A stretch of 23,648 nucleotides of DNA from Pseudomonadota bacterium. GTDB taxonomy: Bacteria > Pseudomonadota > Gammaproteobacteria > Burkholderiales > Burkholderiaceae_C. A program made the position numbers and the translations under genes. A model generated the notes under the pieces. The model did not search any database. It was not told the origin of the DNA and saw only the letters and a list, made by a program, of their open reading frames with translations. The stretch is from assembly GCA_023422975.1 (NCBI GenBank), contig JAFAGF010000200.1, positions 1 through 23,648 on the forward strand, given 5' to 3'. Numbering within the stretch: position 1 is the stretch's first letter; each line of letters starts with the position of its first letter. Shown piece after piece: positions 1 through 7,180 of the stretch.

Positions 1-342
1 GCCTCTTGGCAGCTCAAGGGCACACCTACGCACGAAACGCTCTACGGCAACAGCCAGCGCATCTTCCTGGAAGTAGCACCCCAAAAAGTGGCCTGCAGCC
101 ACCCTCTGATGCCCAATGCTCAGTGCATGCGTGTACGCGAAATTCAGTACAACGGCCAAGGCATTAAAAAAAGCATAGGGGAATGGCAAAACTACTACGG
201 CTCGATTGAAGGCTATCAACACCAGACTGGTGTGCGCAATGTTTTGCGCATCAAGCGCTTCACACGCGACCAGGTCCCTGCTGATGCATCCAAATACATC
301 GATGTTTTAGACATGGCTGTTGAGAGCGAAATCGTGCGCTGA
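1..342 (+). CDS. DUF4377 domain protein, C-terminal part (5' end outside window)
   Basis: The frame is open from base 1 to a TGA at 340-342, giving 113 visible residues, so the start lies upstream of the window. The visible part has the pattern I associate with DUF4377: a strand of the type FLEVAPQKVAC, then QCMRVRE, a tryptophan and YYGSIEGY, then VRNVLRIKRF and a closing VLDMAVESEIV. DUF4377 often sits alone or behind a META/HslJ-like domain in secreted or lipoprotein envelope proteins. Whether this protein has a signal peptide or META domain cannot be seen here. It is the only plus-strand gene in the window, converges with the MoaF-like gene, and is followed at once by a strong terminator. 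The biochemical function is unknown. Family assignment is by remembered pattern, not by a search. Confidence 0.75.
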   Translation, partial: ASWQLKGTPTHETLYGNSQRIFLEVAPQKVACSHPLMPNAQCMRVREIQYNGQGIKKSIGEWQNYYGSIEGYQHQTGVRNVLRIKRFTRDQVPADASKYIDVLDMAVESEIVR

Positions 343-369
343 CCCGGCCATTGCACAGAAAGTACTAAC

Positions 370-403
370 AAAAAGCCCTTGCCAAATTGGCAAGGGCTTT
401 TTT
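370..403 (+). terminator. Rho-independent terminator after the DUF4377 gene
   Basis: A stem of about 11-13 bp (AAGCCCTTGCC pairing with GGCAAGGGCTT, loop AAATT) is followed by a run of six T on the plus strand, 28 nt past the stop codon. The A-run on the other side means it could also end transcription arriving from the converging minus-strand gene. Confidence 0.92.
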
Positions 404-460
404 CATATGCACTTGTACCCAGCATCTGTGGGTCTGGCTGTGGAAAACTCTATGAACAAA

Positions 461-493
461 TCTGTAAACCCAAGCCCAGCTTAGGTTTACAGA
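461..493. other. Long inverted repeat between converging genes
   Basis: TCTGTAAACC at 461-470 is perfectly complementary to GGTTTACAGA at 484-493. Inside it AAGC (472-475) can pair with GCTT (479-482) around a CCA loop, with one C/A mismatch between the two stems. The structure lies between the DUF4377 terminator and the stop of the MoaF-like gene. On the minus strand it is followed only by ATTTGTTC, a poor T-run, so it is not a textbook terminator. Confidence 0.8.
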
Positions 494-545
494 GCATGCT
501 CAAAATTGAGGCAGCCATCACCTCCAGATCAATATCACTGGATAT

Positions 546-884
546 TCACACAAAGCGGAAAGTCCCATCCACAAACATCGATGCGCGATGTCCACGGTCA
601 CTCAACTCATCGGCATAAGACCAAAAAGCTTTGACCTTGCCGTTTTCTGTATCGATGATCTGACTCACTGTAAAACCTGTTTTTTCAATCCAGTTCAAGA
701 AATGCAAGGTCTCGGAAAGCTGCAGGTAACTCAAACGTTCATTGCCTTGGGTCACATTGCCATTCTTGTCCGTCACACGCCAAATCAGGTCGCCACGCAC
801 GGAGTAACTCACCTGTGCGGTACTTTCAGGAAATTGAATCACCGCCTCTCGTCCCAATAAAGCGCCTGTGTAATGCATCGTCAT
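546..884 (-). CDS. Small MoaF-like protein
   Basis: The product has 112 residues with no signal peptide or membrane segment, so it is probably cytoplasmic. Short alternating hydrophobic strands, the central LHFLNWIEKTGFTVSQIIDT and a closing MFVDGTFRFV resemble the MoaF family, small beta-barrel proteins named after a gene near molybdenum-cofactor loci. No moa genes are nearby, so a role in cofactor synthesis is not implied. I chose the ATG at 884 because AAGGG stands seven bases before it; an upstream ATG at 899 and a downstream one at 878 are alternatives. The gene is alone, with an inverted repeat 22-42 bases upstream of the start and no clear terminator. The family assignment is tentative and the real function unknown. 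Confidence 0.7.
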   Translation of the reverse strand: MTMHYTGALLGREAVIQFPESTAQVSYSVRGDLIWRVTDKNGNVTQGNERLSYLQLSETLHFLNWIEKTGFTVSQIIDTENGKVKAFWSYADELSDRGHRASMFVDGTFRFV

Positions 885-905
885 TGCGTATCCCTTCATT
901 TCAGC

Positions 906-926
906 GCCACAACATGCATTTGTGGC
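906..926. promoter_or_regulatory. Inverted repeat upstream of the MoaF-like gene
   Basis: GCCACAA at 906-912 and TTGTGGC at 920-926 are perfect inverted arms around a seven-base centre. It lies 22-42 bases before the chosen start codon, where it could be an operator or a 5'-leader hairpin. No -10/-35 pair was convincing nearby, so its role is inferred from position only. Confidence 0.4.
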
Positions 927-1044
927 TACGCAATTGATTGTTTAATGGCGGCCCAAATGGCCCTTGTGGGAATAGCACCCGAGATCGAGCAATCACCAGA
1001 GAACAAGTTGCGTGAGGCCCAAAACCCATAGCACGCGAAATGCA

Positions 1045-1923
1045 TCAGCCAAAGGTTTCCAGCGACCAGTTATGCCGCACCCAACTGAGTTTTTCCAAGT
1101 TCAATTGCAGTACTTTGGCCTGTTGCTCCAGCAAGCTTTTCACATCTCGCGGCAAATTTTTGCGCAATGCTCGCTGGTACGCAAACAGCAAACGGCGTTC
1201 GCGCTGCTCACACACCTCAAAGACTTCTGCGGGAGCCCAGCCCGAAAGGCTGGATCTGAATTTCATCCACCGCACATGAAGCCGTTGCGGCCACTGACTC
1301 AGCATGCTTAAAGACACCCCATTGCTGTCGCACAACGAGCCCAGCACCTGAATAAATCGCTGCAGCAAATGGATGTGCCTCCCAATCACCTGCTGGGCAA
1401 AATCATCCATTGCCACAGAACGCATGTTTAAAAGTTCGCGCAGCAAGGTTTGACACTCTTTGTGCAAAGGCGTCAGCACTGTTGCTACATCCGGGCCAGG
1501 CACCACGGTAGGCAAGATGCTCTGCATTTTGTGCATTTGTGCACTGGCATGCACCCATGCATCTTTCACAGCCTGATGAACTTCGCGCCATGGCAGCAAA
1601 CTGGAGGTAACTTGCAGACTCCACTGCAATTCCAGCTCTTGTGCAAAATCTGCAAAACCAGCATCAGGGTGTTGCAACGCAGCATTCCATCCCATTTCAT
1701 ACGCTGGCTTGTATTGGTCATAGCCTCTACCGGCAACGTAATAAGGCTCTTGTGCAAACTGCATATGCCAATACGCATCTTCTTGCTCAGAAACCATGCG
1801 CATATGAAGATCCGTTGTCACCGCTGACGCATCAATCGCAGGCTGCATTGCCGGAATTTCATGTCTGTAACGGCCGTGGTATTTGGACATGCCTGTACGT
1901 GAATCAAAAGAAAATGAGTGCAT
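1045..1923 (-). CDS. Uncharacterised 292-residue protein with tyrosine-rich motif and helical C-terminus
   Basis: I do not recognise a named gene. Residues 46-80 carry an aromatic module (YWHMQFAQEPYYVAGRGYDQ followed by YKPAYEMGW), a pattern seen in hypothetical proteins of Burkholderiales and other Proteobacteria. The rest is mostly helical. Residues about 235-284 (CEQRERRLLFAYQRAL, then LPRDVKSLLEQQ) resemble the last helices of DUF2383/PA2169-type four-helix-bundle proteins, often linked to stress responses. There is no signal peptide or membrane segment. The ATG at 1923 is the best available start, but no good ribosome binding site precedes it; a TTG at 1932 and an ATG at 1890 are possible. 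The gene stands alone between the glnG terminator and the MoaF-like gene. Coding status is well supported by length and composition; function is unknown. Confidence 0.75.
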   Translation of the reverse strand: MHSFSFDSRTGMSKYHGRYRHEIPAMQPAIDASAVTTDLHMRMVSEQEDAYWHMQFAQEPYYVAGRGYDQYKPAYEMGWNAALQHPDAGFADFAQELELQWSLQVTSSLLPWREVHQAVKDAWVHASAQMHKMQSILPTVVPGPDVATVLTPLHKECQTLLRELLNMRSVAMDDFAQQVIGRHIHLLQRFIQVLGSLCDSNGVSLSMLSQWPQRLHVRWMKFRSSLSGWAPAEVFEVCEQRERRLLFAYQRALRKNLPRDVKSLLEQQAKVLQLNLEKLSWVRHNWSLETFG

Positions 1924-2071
1924 CAGTGTCAACCGTGGATCAGAGCCAAGCCCGGAGCGAGTGCTAGCTTTACACGATTGTCAAAAACTGTGTGAATCCC
2001 GACGGTCGGCATAGATAGGCGGTGCACGTAGGACTTTCCACCTAGAGCTTGCCTCCTCATGCCCCACCCAT

Positions 2072-2103
2072 AAAAAAAGGGCATATGCGTGCATATGCCC
2101 TTT
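2072..2103 (-). terminator. Rho-independent terminator after glnG
   Basis: GGGCATATGC at 2079-2088 pairs with GCATATGCCC at 2091-2100, extended by AAA/TTT, giving a stem of up to 13 bp with a very short loop. On the minus strand it is followed by seven T. It starts 21 bases after the glnG stop and closes the DUF4124-glnL-glnG operon. Confidence 0.93.
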
Positions 2104-2123
2104 GGTTGTTAGCAAATTCGCTA

Positions 2124-3659
2124 CTAATTTTCTGAAGCCACACGCTCCACCCCATCTAAGCCCAGTTCTTGAATTTTTCGGGTAATGGTATTGCGGCCAA
2201 TCCCCAAACGCAATGCAGCCTCCATACGCTTGCCATGGGTCAGTCCCAGTGCCGTATTGATCAAGCTCGACTCAAAACGCTGACTCAACACATCCCAGAC
2301 CTCTTTGCAGTCACTTTGCAAAAGTTTTTTGGCTTCGGCTTCCAACAATGCTTCCCAGCCTTGCGCAGCCACCAACTCATGCACAGAAGCTGGCTCTTGC
2401 TGCACGTGCGCCTGCACGCCCACCACGTCGCTGGAAGTCACCGAAACATTCAACCCTATATGAGCTGACGCCTCAGGCTGTGCAACTCCCAGCACTTCCG
2501 GCGGCAGATCCTGCACCGAAATCTGCTGCGCAGGCGCCATGACGGTCAGCCAGTGGCAAATATTCTCCAACTGGCGCACATTGCCAGGAAAGCTGAACAG
2601 CGACATGCGCTGCAAAGCAGCTTCCGAAATACGCTTGGGTTCCACCCCCAGTTGCTTGGCACTGCGCTGCAAAAAGTACTTCACCAGCATGGGTACATCT
2701 TCTGCACGTTCACGCAAGGAGGGCAAGCGCAAACGGATCACATTCAAGCGATGGAACAAGTCTTCACGGAAAACGCCATCTTTGACACGTTGCTCCAAGT
2801 TTTGGTGCGTGGCAGCAATCACTCGCACATGGCTTTTGACCGCCGTATGCCCCCCTACACGGTAGAACTGTCCATCTGACAAAACGCGCAGCAAGCGAGT
2901 TTGCAAATCAAATGGCATGTCACCAATTTCATCGAGAAACAAGGTGCCGCCTTCCGCTTGCTCAAAGCGACCGCGACGCTGGGTTTGTGCCCCGGTGAAG
3001 GCACCCCGCTCATGCCCGAACAGCTCAGATTCCAGCAAGTCTTTCGGGATCGCCGCCGTGTTGATGGCAACAAATGGCCCACCAGCAACCGGGGAATGCT
3101 TGTGCAGCGCACGAGCAACCAGTTCTTTGCCCGAGCCAGACTCCCCCGTAATAAGTACCGTGACGGCACTTTGACTCAAGCGTCCAATTGCACGGAAGAC
3201 ATCCTGCATGGCTGGTGCTTGGCCCAGCATCTCTGGCATCGCCGTTTGGCGCTCTTCTGCAACTTGCTCGCGCTCACTCTCTTCCACTGCACGGCGAATC
3301 AACTCAATCGCCTTGGGCAGATCAAAAGGCTTGGGCAGGTACTCAAACGCACCACGCTGAAAAGCAGAAACTGCGCTGTCCAGATCCGAATACGCCGTCA
3401 TGATGATCACAGGCAGCTCCGGCTGCTGTGCATGCACCTCTTCCAGCAACTGCAGACCGGATCCACCCGGCATACGAATATCACTGACCAGAACCCGAGG
3501 GCCTTGCTGCGCAGGGTCGCCTTCGGGCAGATCCGCCAATGCCGCGAGCACTTCTCGGGGATTGCTGAAACTGCGGGTTTCCAAATTTTCGCGAGCTAAC
3601 GCCTTTTCTAAGACGAAGCGGATCGAGGGGTCGTCATCTACTATCCAGATCGGCTTCAT
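2124..3659 (-). CDS. glnG: Nitrogen regulatory response regulator NtrC
   Basis: A 511-residue sigma-54-dependent activator that switches on nitrogen-assimilation genes when phosphorylated by NtrB. An N-terminal receiver domain (about 1-125) has the acidic pocket VDDD at 7-10, phospho-acceptor Asp60 in VLVSDIRMP and conserved Lys110. The AAA+ domain (about 145-380) has Walker A GESGSGKE at 172-179, the sigma-54 contact loop GAFTGA at 219-224 and Walker B FLDEIGD near 241-247. A Fis-type helix-turn-helix ends the protein (AALRLGIGRNTITRKIQELG). It is longer than the roughly 470-residue enterobacterial protein, with a linker of about 75 residues between the AAA+ and DNA-binding parts. The ATG lies 30 bases after the glnL stop, in the same operon, and a strong terminator follows. 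Confidence 0.97.
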   Translation of the reverse strand: MKPIWIVDDDPSIRFVLEKALARENLETRSFSNPREVLAALADLPEGDPAQQGPRVLVSDIRMPGGSGLQLLEEVHAQQPELPVIIMTAYSDLDSAVSAFQRGAFEYLPKPFDLPKAIELIRRAVEESEREQVAEERQTAMPEMLGQAPAMQDVFRAIGRLSQSAVTVLITGESGSGKELVARALHKHSPVAGGPFVAINTAAIPKDLLESELFGHERGAFTGAQTQRRGRFEQAEGGTLFLDEIGDMPFDLQTRLLRVLSDGQFYRVGGHTAVKSHVRVIAATHQNLEQRVKDGVFREDLFHRLNVIRLRLPSLRERAEDVPMLVKYFLQRSAKQLGVEPKRISEAALQRMSLFSFPGNVRQLENICHWLTVMAPAQQISVQDLPPEVLGVAQPEASAHIGLNVSVTSSDVVGVQAHVQQEPASVHELVAAQGWEALLEAEAKKLLQSDCKEVWDVLSQRFESSLINTALGLTHGKRMEAALRLGIGRNTITRKIQELGLDGVERVASEN

Positions 3660-3689
3660 ATGCTGTGTTTACCTTCCGTTGCTTGTTCT

Positions 3690-4784
3690 TCAAAGACTTC
3701 GGACTTCCGGCAATGGGATGAGGATTCGAAAATCCGTGCGCCCAGGCATGCTCTCGCATTCAATGAGACCGTGGTGACGCTGAATAAATGTCTGCGCCAA
3801 TGGCAACCCCAAACCTGAGCCACCATCCCTGCCAGTCACCAACGGATAAAAAATCCGCTCCTTGATGTGATCTGGCACGCCGGGGCCGTTATCAATGACA
3901 TGCAATTCCAATGCCAGTCTGTGGCGCTGGCGACCAATTGTGACTTGGCGTACCACACGTGTACGCAGGGTAATCTCCGCATCCCCCGCAGACACCTTCT
4001 CCGACAACACCTGCGCAGCGTTCTGCACGATGTTGAGCAAGGCCTGAATGAGCTGCGCTCTGTCCCCCTTGAATTCAGGGATGGAAATATCGTAATCACG
4101 ACGAATCTTGAGCCCCTGGGGGTATTCCAGCAATACCAGCGAACGTACACGCTCACACACTTCATGAATATTCAAATCCACCAGTTGATGGGGATGACGG
4201 TGCGGAGCCAAAAGGCGATCCACCAAGCTTTGTAGGCGATCAGCCTCGTGAATAATGACTTGGGTGTATTCCTTGAGCTCTTTGCTCTCCAGATCCATCT
4301 CCAGCAACTGCGCAGCACCCCGGATACCGCCCAGCGGATTTTTAATCTCATGCGCAAGGTTACGCACCAGCTCTTTGTTGGCTTGCGCTTGCTCTACCAA
4401 GCGCTCCTCGCGATCTTGGCGTGCTTGCTGCTCCAGCACCCAGAGCTCAATCAAGCGCAATTCGGTGTGTTCAATGGCCGTCACCGTCACATGCACAAAC
4501 AAAGGCTCTTGCGCGGTGCGTTGTAGCCCTGTGTCAAAGCTCATCGCGGCATAGCTTGGACGTTGCCCATCTGCCGTATCCAAGCCTGCACGCAGCAGCG
4601 CAGGGGCCGACAAATATTGCGCAAACTCAGCCCCTTCGAGCATCCGCCGGGACAAACCCACCGCGCCTTCGATCGCGGCATTGGCAAACACAATACTGCC
4701 TTGGGCATCCACCACCACCGCCAGCGTCGAAAGCAAGTCCAAGGCTGCAAAACGCTGTGCAGCAACAGAAGCATCAAGCGGCAT
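3690..4784 (-). CDS. glnL: Nitrogen sensor histidine kinase NtrB
   Basis: A 364-residue soluble kinase/phosphatase that sets the phosphorylation of NtrC under control of PII. A PAS domain fills about 10-115. The phospho-acceptor box NLAHEIKNPLGG places His145 in the HisKA region. The ATPase part has an N box around NIVQNAAQ (251-258), DNGPG at 298-302 and GSGLGL at 322-327. There is no membrane segment, as expected for NtrB. The ATG at 4784 starts the protein directly before the PAS domain. An in-frame TTG at 4811 would overlap the upstream DUF4124 stop as TTGA and add nine residues; neither start has a strong ribosome binding site, so translational coupling is plausible. glnG follows 30 bases downstream. 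Confidence 0.96.
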   Translation of the reverse strand: MPLDASVAAQRFAALDLLSTLAVVVDAQGSIVFANAAIEGAVGLSRRMLEGAEFAQYLSAPALLRAGLDTADGQRPSYAAMSFDTGLQRTAQEPLFVHVTVTAIEHTELRLIELWVLEQQARQDREERLVEQAQANKELVRNLAHEIKNPLGGIRGAAQLLEMDLESKELKEYTQVIIHEADRLQSLVDRLLAPHRHPHQLVDLNIHEVCERVRSLVLLEYPQGLKIRRDYDISIPEFKGDRAQLIQALLNIVQNAAQVLSEKVSAGDAEITLRTRVVRQVTIGRQRHRLALELHVIDNGPGVPDHIKERIFYPLVTGRDGGSGLGLPLAQTFIQRHHGLIECESMPGRTDFRILIPLPEVRSL

Positions 4785-4807
4785 CTCGCAATCTATCTTT
4801 CCAAAAA

Positions 4808-5317
4808 TCAACCACCACTGTGGCGTGCCAGTTCACGCTGAATGCCTGCCACATCAGCCTCTTGCCGGGTGATATTGGCTTTCAGCGCCTCAAGACGTTC
4901 GTTAAAAACCTGGGGGTTCCGCAACTCCAGCGCCGTTTTCGTCGGATTGCCATCGTTGTATTCCGCCTTGAGCGCGCTCAGCTTTTCCTGCGCTTTCTTG
5001 AGCTCTCCTTGCAAAATAGCTCGCGCATCGTTATCACGGGCTTTTTGCTGGTTGGCATCCACCTGCACCGCAGCACGGTTGCTGGCTGCGGCAGGCTTGC
5101 TGCTTTCTGCAGGTTTATTCCCTGCGCCGCTACCCCCACCGGTGTGAACCACCGTGACGTGGCCGCCCTCCACCACTTGGCAGTTACGCTGCTTGGCCAC
5201 GGCCGCACTGTTCGTGTACTCATTGCCACAGCGATAAATGCGCTCCTGGGCAGCGGCATGCATATGTGCGGCGCCTGCTGCCACACAGCACCCCAGCATC
5301 AACGTCCATCGATTCAT
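4808..5317 (-). CDS. DUF4124-type periplasmic protein preceding glnL
   Basis: A 169-residue protein with a Sec signal peptide (MNRWTLMLGCCVAAGAAHMH, then AAAQ). The early mature segment QERIYRCGNEYTNS is typical of DUF4124, a small periplasmic domain of unknown function with paired cysteines. A Gly/Ser/Ala-rich linker follows (about 70-100). The C-terminal half is charged and helical, probably a coiled coil (roughly 105-165). GGAGG seven bases before the ATG at 5317 fixes the start and removes 41 upstream in-frame residues. The stop lies 23 bases before the chosen glnL ATG, or overlaps an alternative TTG start. A link to nitrogen control is suggested only by this position; an envelope protein in front of a cytoplasmic kinase is functionally unexplained. 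Confidence 0.88.
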   Translation of the reverse strand: MNRWTLMLGCCVAAGAAHMHAAAQERIYRCGNEYTNSAAVAKQRNCQVVEGGHVTVVHTGGGSGAGNKPAESSKPAAASNRAAVQVDANQQKARDNDARAILQGELKKAQEKLSALKAEYNDGNPTKTALELRNPQVFNERLEALKANITRQEADVAGIQRELARHSGG

Positions 5318-5341
5318 TGTTATGCCTCCATTCAAGAGTGA

Positions 5342-5367
5342 GCCGTACGTTCTCCAAGACTTACGGC
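5342..5367. promoter_or_regulatory. Inverted repeat in the leader of the DUF4124-glnL-glnG operon
   Basis: GCCGTA at 5342-5347 and TACGGC at 5362-5367 are perfect inverted arms, with two further pairs inside. The repeat lies 25-50 bases upstream of the DUF4124 start codon, so it may be in the 5' leader. No protein can be assigned to it from sequence. Confidence 0.4.
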
Positions 5368-5377
5368 ATAGCTGCAT

Positions 5378-5395
5378 TGTGCTATGCACAGCACA
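5378..5395. promoter_or_regulatory. 6-6-6 palindrome upstream of the DUF4124 gene
   Basis: TGTGCT (5378-5383), a six-base centre, and AGCACA (5390-5395) form a symmetric operator-like site 61-78 bases upstream of the DUF4124 start. An alternative pairing of AGCTG at 5370-5374 with CAGCT at 5394-5398 overlaps it. A role in operon control is inferred from position. Confidence 0.4.
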
Positions 5396-5438
5396 GCTTG
5401 TCCTTGATTTCCCCAACAGGCATCTGCATGTTTTCCAC

Positions 5439-5467
5439 AAAAAAGGCAGCCCGAAAGCTGCCTTTTT
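5439..5467 (-). terminator. Rho-independent terminator after glnA
   Basis: GGCAGC (5445-5450) pairs with GCTGCC (5457-5462) around a six-base loop, flanked by A and T runs; on the minus strand six T follow the stem. It starts about 30 bases past the glnA stop and separates glnA from the DUF4124-glnL-glnG operon. Confidence 0.93.
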
Positions 5468-5496
5468 GATTGGCTGATTAGCGCAATTTGCGCCAA

Positions 5497-6912
5497 TTAC
5501 AGCGAGAAGTACATATCGTATTCAACCGGGTGCACCGCTTGACGATAGCGGGTCACTTCACCCATCTTCAATTCAATGTACGCGTCGATCATGGAATCGC
5601 TGAACACACCACCCTTGGTCAGGAAAGCGCGGTCGGCATCCAGGGCTTCCAGCGCCTGGTCCAGGCTGTGGCAGACGGTCGGCACCAGCTTGTCTTCTTC
5701 GGGAGGCAGGTGGTACAGATCCTTGGTGGCTGCTTCGCCGGGGTGAATCTTGTTTTCCACGCCGTCCAGACCAGCCATCAGCAACGCTGCAAAACCCAGG
5801 TAAGGGTTCATCAGTGGATCGGGGAAGCGCGCTTCCACACGGCGGCCCTTGGGATTGCTCACGTAAGGAATACGGATCGACGCCGAACGGTTCTTGGCCG
5901 AGTAAGCCAGCTTCACAGGCGCTTCAAAGCCAGGCACCAGACGCTTGTACGAGTTGGTGCCGGGGTTGGTGATAGCGTTCAGGGCGCGGGCATGCTTGAT
6001 GATGCCGCCGATGTAGTACAGGGCAAAGTCAGACAGGCCGGCGTAGCCGTCGCCTGCGAACAGGTTCTTGCCGTCCTTCCATACCGACTGGTGCACGTGC
6101 ATGCCCGAGCCGTTGTCGCCTGCGTAAGGCTTGGGCATGAAGGTGGCCGTCTTGCCGTAGGTGTTGGCCACGTTCCAGATCACGTACTTTTGCAGTTGTG
6201 TCCAGTCTGCACGCTCTACCAGTGTGGAGAAACGGGTGCCGATTTCGTTTTGACCCGCGCCTGCCACTTCGTGGTGGAATACTTCGACAGGGATGCCCAG
6301 CGATTCCAAGATCAACGACATTTCAGCGCGCATGTCTTGGGTGCTGTCAACAGGAGGAACAGGGAAGTAACCACCCTTGACACGCGGACGGTGGCCGCGG
6401 TTACCGCCTTCAAACTTCGTGCCCGTGTTCCAGGGCGCTTCGTATTCTTCGATCTCGAAGAAGGGGTTGTGAGGCTCGGTACCCCAGCGCACGCCATCGA
6501 AGATGAAAAATTCTGGCTCAGGGCCGAAGTAAGCGGTATCGCCCAGGCCCGAAGCCTTCAGATAGGCTTCTGCGCGCTTGGCTACCGAACGAGGGTCACG
6601 GTCATAGGCCTTGCCATCACCGGGTTCAATCACATCGCACTGCAGGATCAGTGTGGTTTCTTCAAAGAAGGGGTCGATGTTGGCGGTGTTGGGATCGGGC
6701 ATGAGTTGCATGTCCGACGCTTCAATACCCTTCCATCCGGCGACCGATGAACCGTCGAAAGCGTGGCCCGACGTGAACTTGTCTTCATCAAAGTGCGACA
6801 CAGGCACGGTCACGTGCTGTTCTTTGCCACGGGTATCAGTGAAGCGCAGGTCAACAAACTTGACCTCGTTCTCCTTCACTAGGTTCATCACATCTGCAAC
6901 GGTCTTAGCCAT
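5497..6912 (-). CDS. glnA: Glutamine synthetase, type I
   Basis: A 471-residue enzyme that makes glutamine from glutamate, ammonia and ATP in the cytoplasm, working as a dodecamer. Family landmarks are visible: [12 protein letters not shown] near residues 49-60, the ATP/metal segment [19 protein letters not shown], and the adenylylation loop [10 protein letters not shown] with Tyr400, which marks the GSI-beta class controlled by GlnE. Length matches the family. AGGAGA lies about six bases before the ATG at 6912. The gene stands as its own transcription unit, with a sigma-54 promoter and NtrC-like sites upstream and a strong terminator downstream. The regulators NtrB and NtrC are encoded just beyond it. 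Confidence 0.98.
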   Translation of the reverse strand: MAKTVADVMNLVKENEVKFVDLRFTDTRGKEQHVTVPVSHFDEDKFTSGHAFDGSSVAGWKGIEASDMQLMPDPNTANIDPFFEETTLILQCDVIEPGDGKAYDRDPRSVAKRAEAYLKASGLGDTAYFGPEPEFFIFDGVRWGTEPHNPFFEIEEYEAPWNTGTKFEGGNRGHRPRVKGGYFPVPPVDSTQDMRAEMSLILESLGIPVEVFHHEVAGAGQNEIGTRFSTLVERADWTQLQKYVIWNVANTYGKTATFMPKPYAGDNGSGMHVHQSVWKDGKNLFAGDGYAGLSDFALYYIGGIIKHARALNAITNPGTNSYKRLVPGFEAPVKLAYSAKNRSASIRIPYVSNPKGRRVEARFPDPLMNPYLGFAALLMAGLDGVENKIHPGEAATKDLYHLPPEEDKLVPTVCHSLDQALEALDADRAFLTKGGVFSDSMIDAYIELKMGEVTRYRQAVHPVEYDMYFSL

Positions 6913-6958
6913 CAGGTTCTCCTGGAAAAGCGCTTCATAGAAAGTACACAGTTAGCAA

Positions 6959-6974
6959 AGCAGTTTGTGTGCCA
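6959..6974 (-). promoter_or_regulatory. Sigma-54 (-24/-12) promoter of glnA
   Basis: The minus strand reads TGGCACACAAACTGCT, matching the sigma-54 consensus TGGCAC-N5-TTGCW at every fixed position except the first T of TTGC. The GG and GC elements have the invariant spacing. Expected transcription start is near 6947, giving a leader of about 35 bases before the glnA ATG. Confidence 0.85.
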
Positions 6975-7048
6975 ACTTGTGCCAGCTGCGCCAACACACT
7001 TTCACAAGCATAAGGCCATGAAGTATGGGTCTTCACGGCCTCATCAAA

Positions 7049-7065
7049 TTCACCATTTTGGTGTA
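7049..7065. promoter_or_regulatory. NtrC-like binding site, proximal
   Basis: TTCACCATTTTGGTGTA has a perfect CACCA-N3-TGGTG core, matching the NtrC consensus TGCACCA-N3-TGGTGCA in 13 of its 14 specified positions. It is centred about 110 bases upstream of the predicted glnA transcription start, a usual enhancer distance. Confidence 0.7.
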
Positions 7066-7097
7066 AATCTAACGAACCCCTCCGAGCCCGTCTTCTT

Positions 7098-7114
7098 GGC
7101 ACCATTTTAGTTCG
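7098..7114. promoter_or_regulatory. NtrC-like binding site, middle
   Basis: On the minus strand the site reads CGAACTAAAATGGTGCC: one strong half (TGGTGC) and one degenerate half. It is centred about 160 bases upstream of the predicted start of glnA, 23 bases from the distal site. Confidence 0.5.
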
Positions 7115-7120
7115 TAAGTA

Positions 7121-7137
7121 CGCACCATATTGATGCA
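7121..7137. promoter_or_regulatory. NtrC-like binding site, distal
   Basis: On the minus strand TGCATCAATATGGTGCG differs from the classical site TGCACCAATATGGTGCA at two positions. It is centred about 180 bases upstream of the predicted glnA start and begins 44 bases after the EI24 gene stop codon. Confidence 0.7.
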
Positions 7138-7180
7138 TTCAGCGTTTCGTGCGCAGGATTGCACCAACTGAGCCATCGCT

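Noticed and set aside
439..447. DnaA-box-like TGTGGAAAA (and TTTTCCACA at 5431-5439)
   Set aside because: Each has one mismatch to the DnaA box, they are single and far apart, and no AT-rich unwinding region, dnaA or dnaN is present, so no replication origin is supported.
1927..1984. Two exact TTGACA hexamers on the minus strand as promoters of the 292-residue gene
   Set aside because: Neither has a recognisable -10 box at 16-18 bases, and the one at 1932-1927 overlaps the chosen start codon region.
5488..6750. Plus-strand open frame of 420 codons opposite glnA
   Set aside because: Fully inside the complement of glnA; composition is a shadow of the conserved gene.
6971..6990. A second TGGCAC upstream of the glnA sigma-54 promoter
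   Set aside because: At the required distance there is GGCAC rather than TTGC, so it does not form a -24/-12 pair; it is a short direct repeat of the true -24 element.
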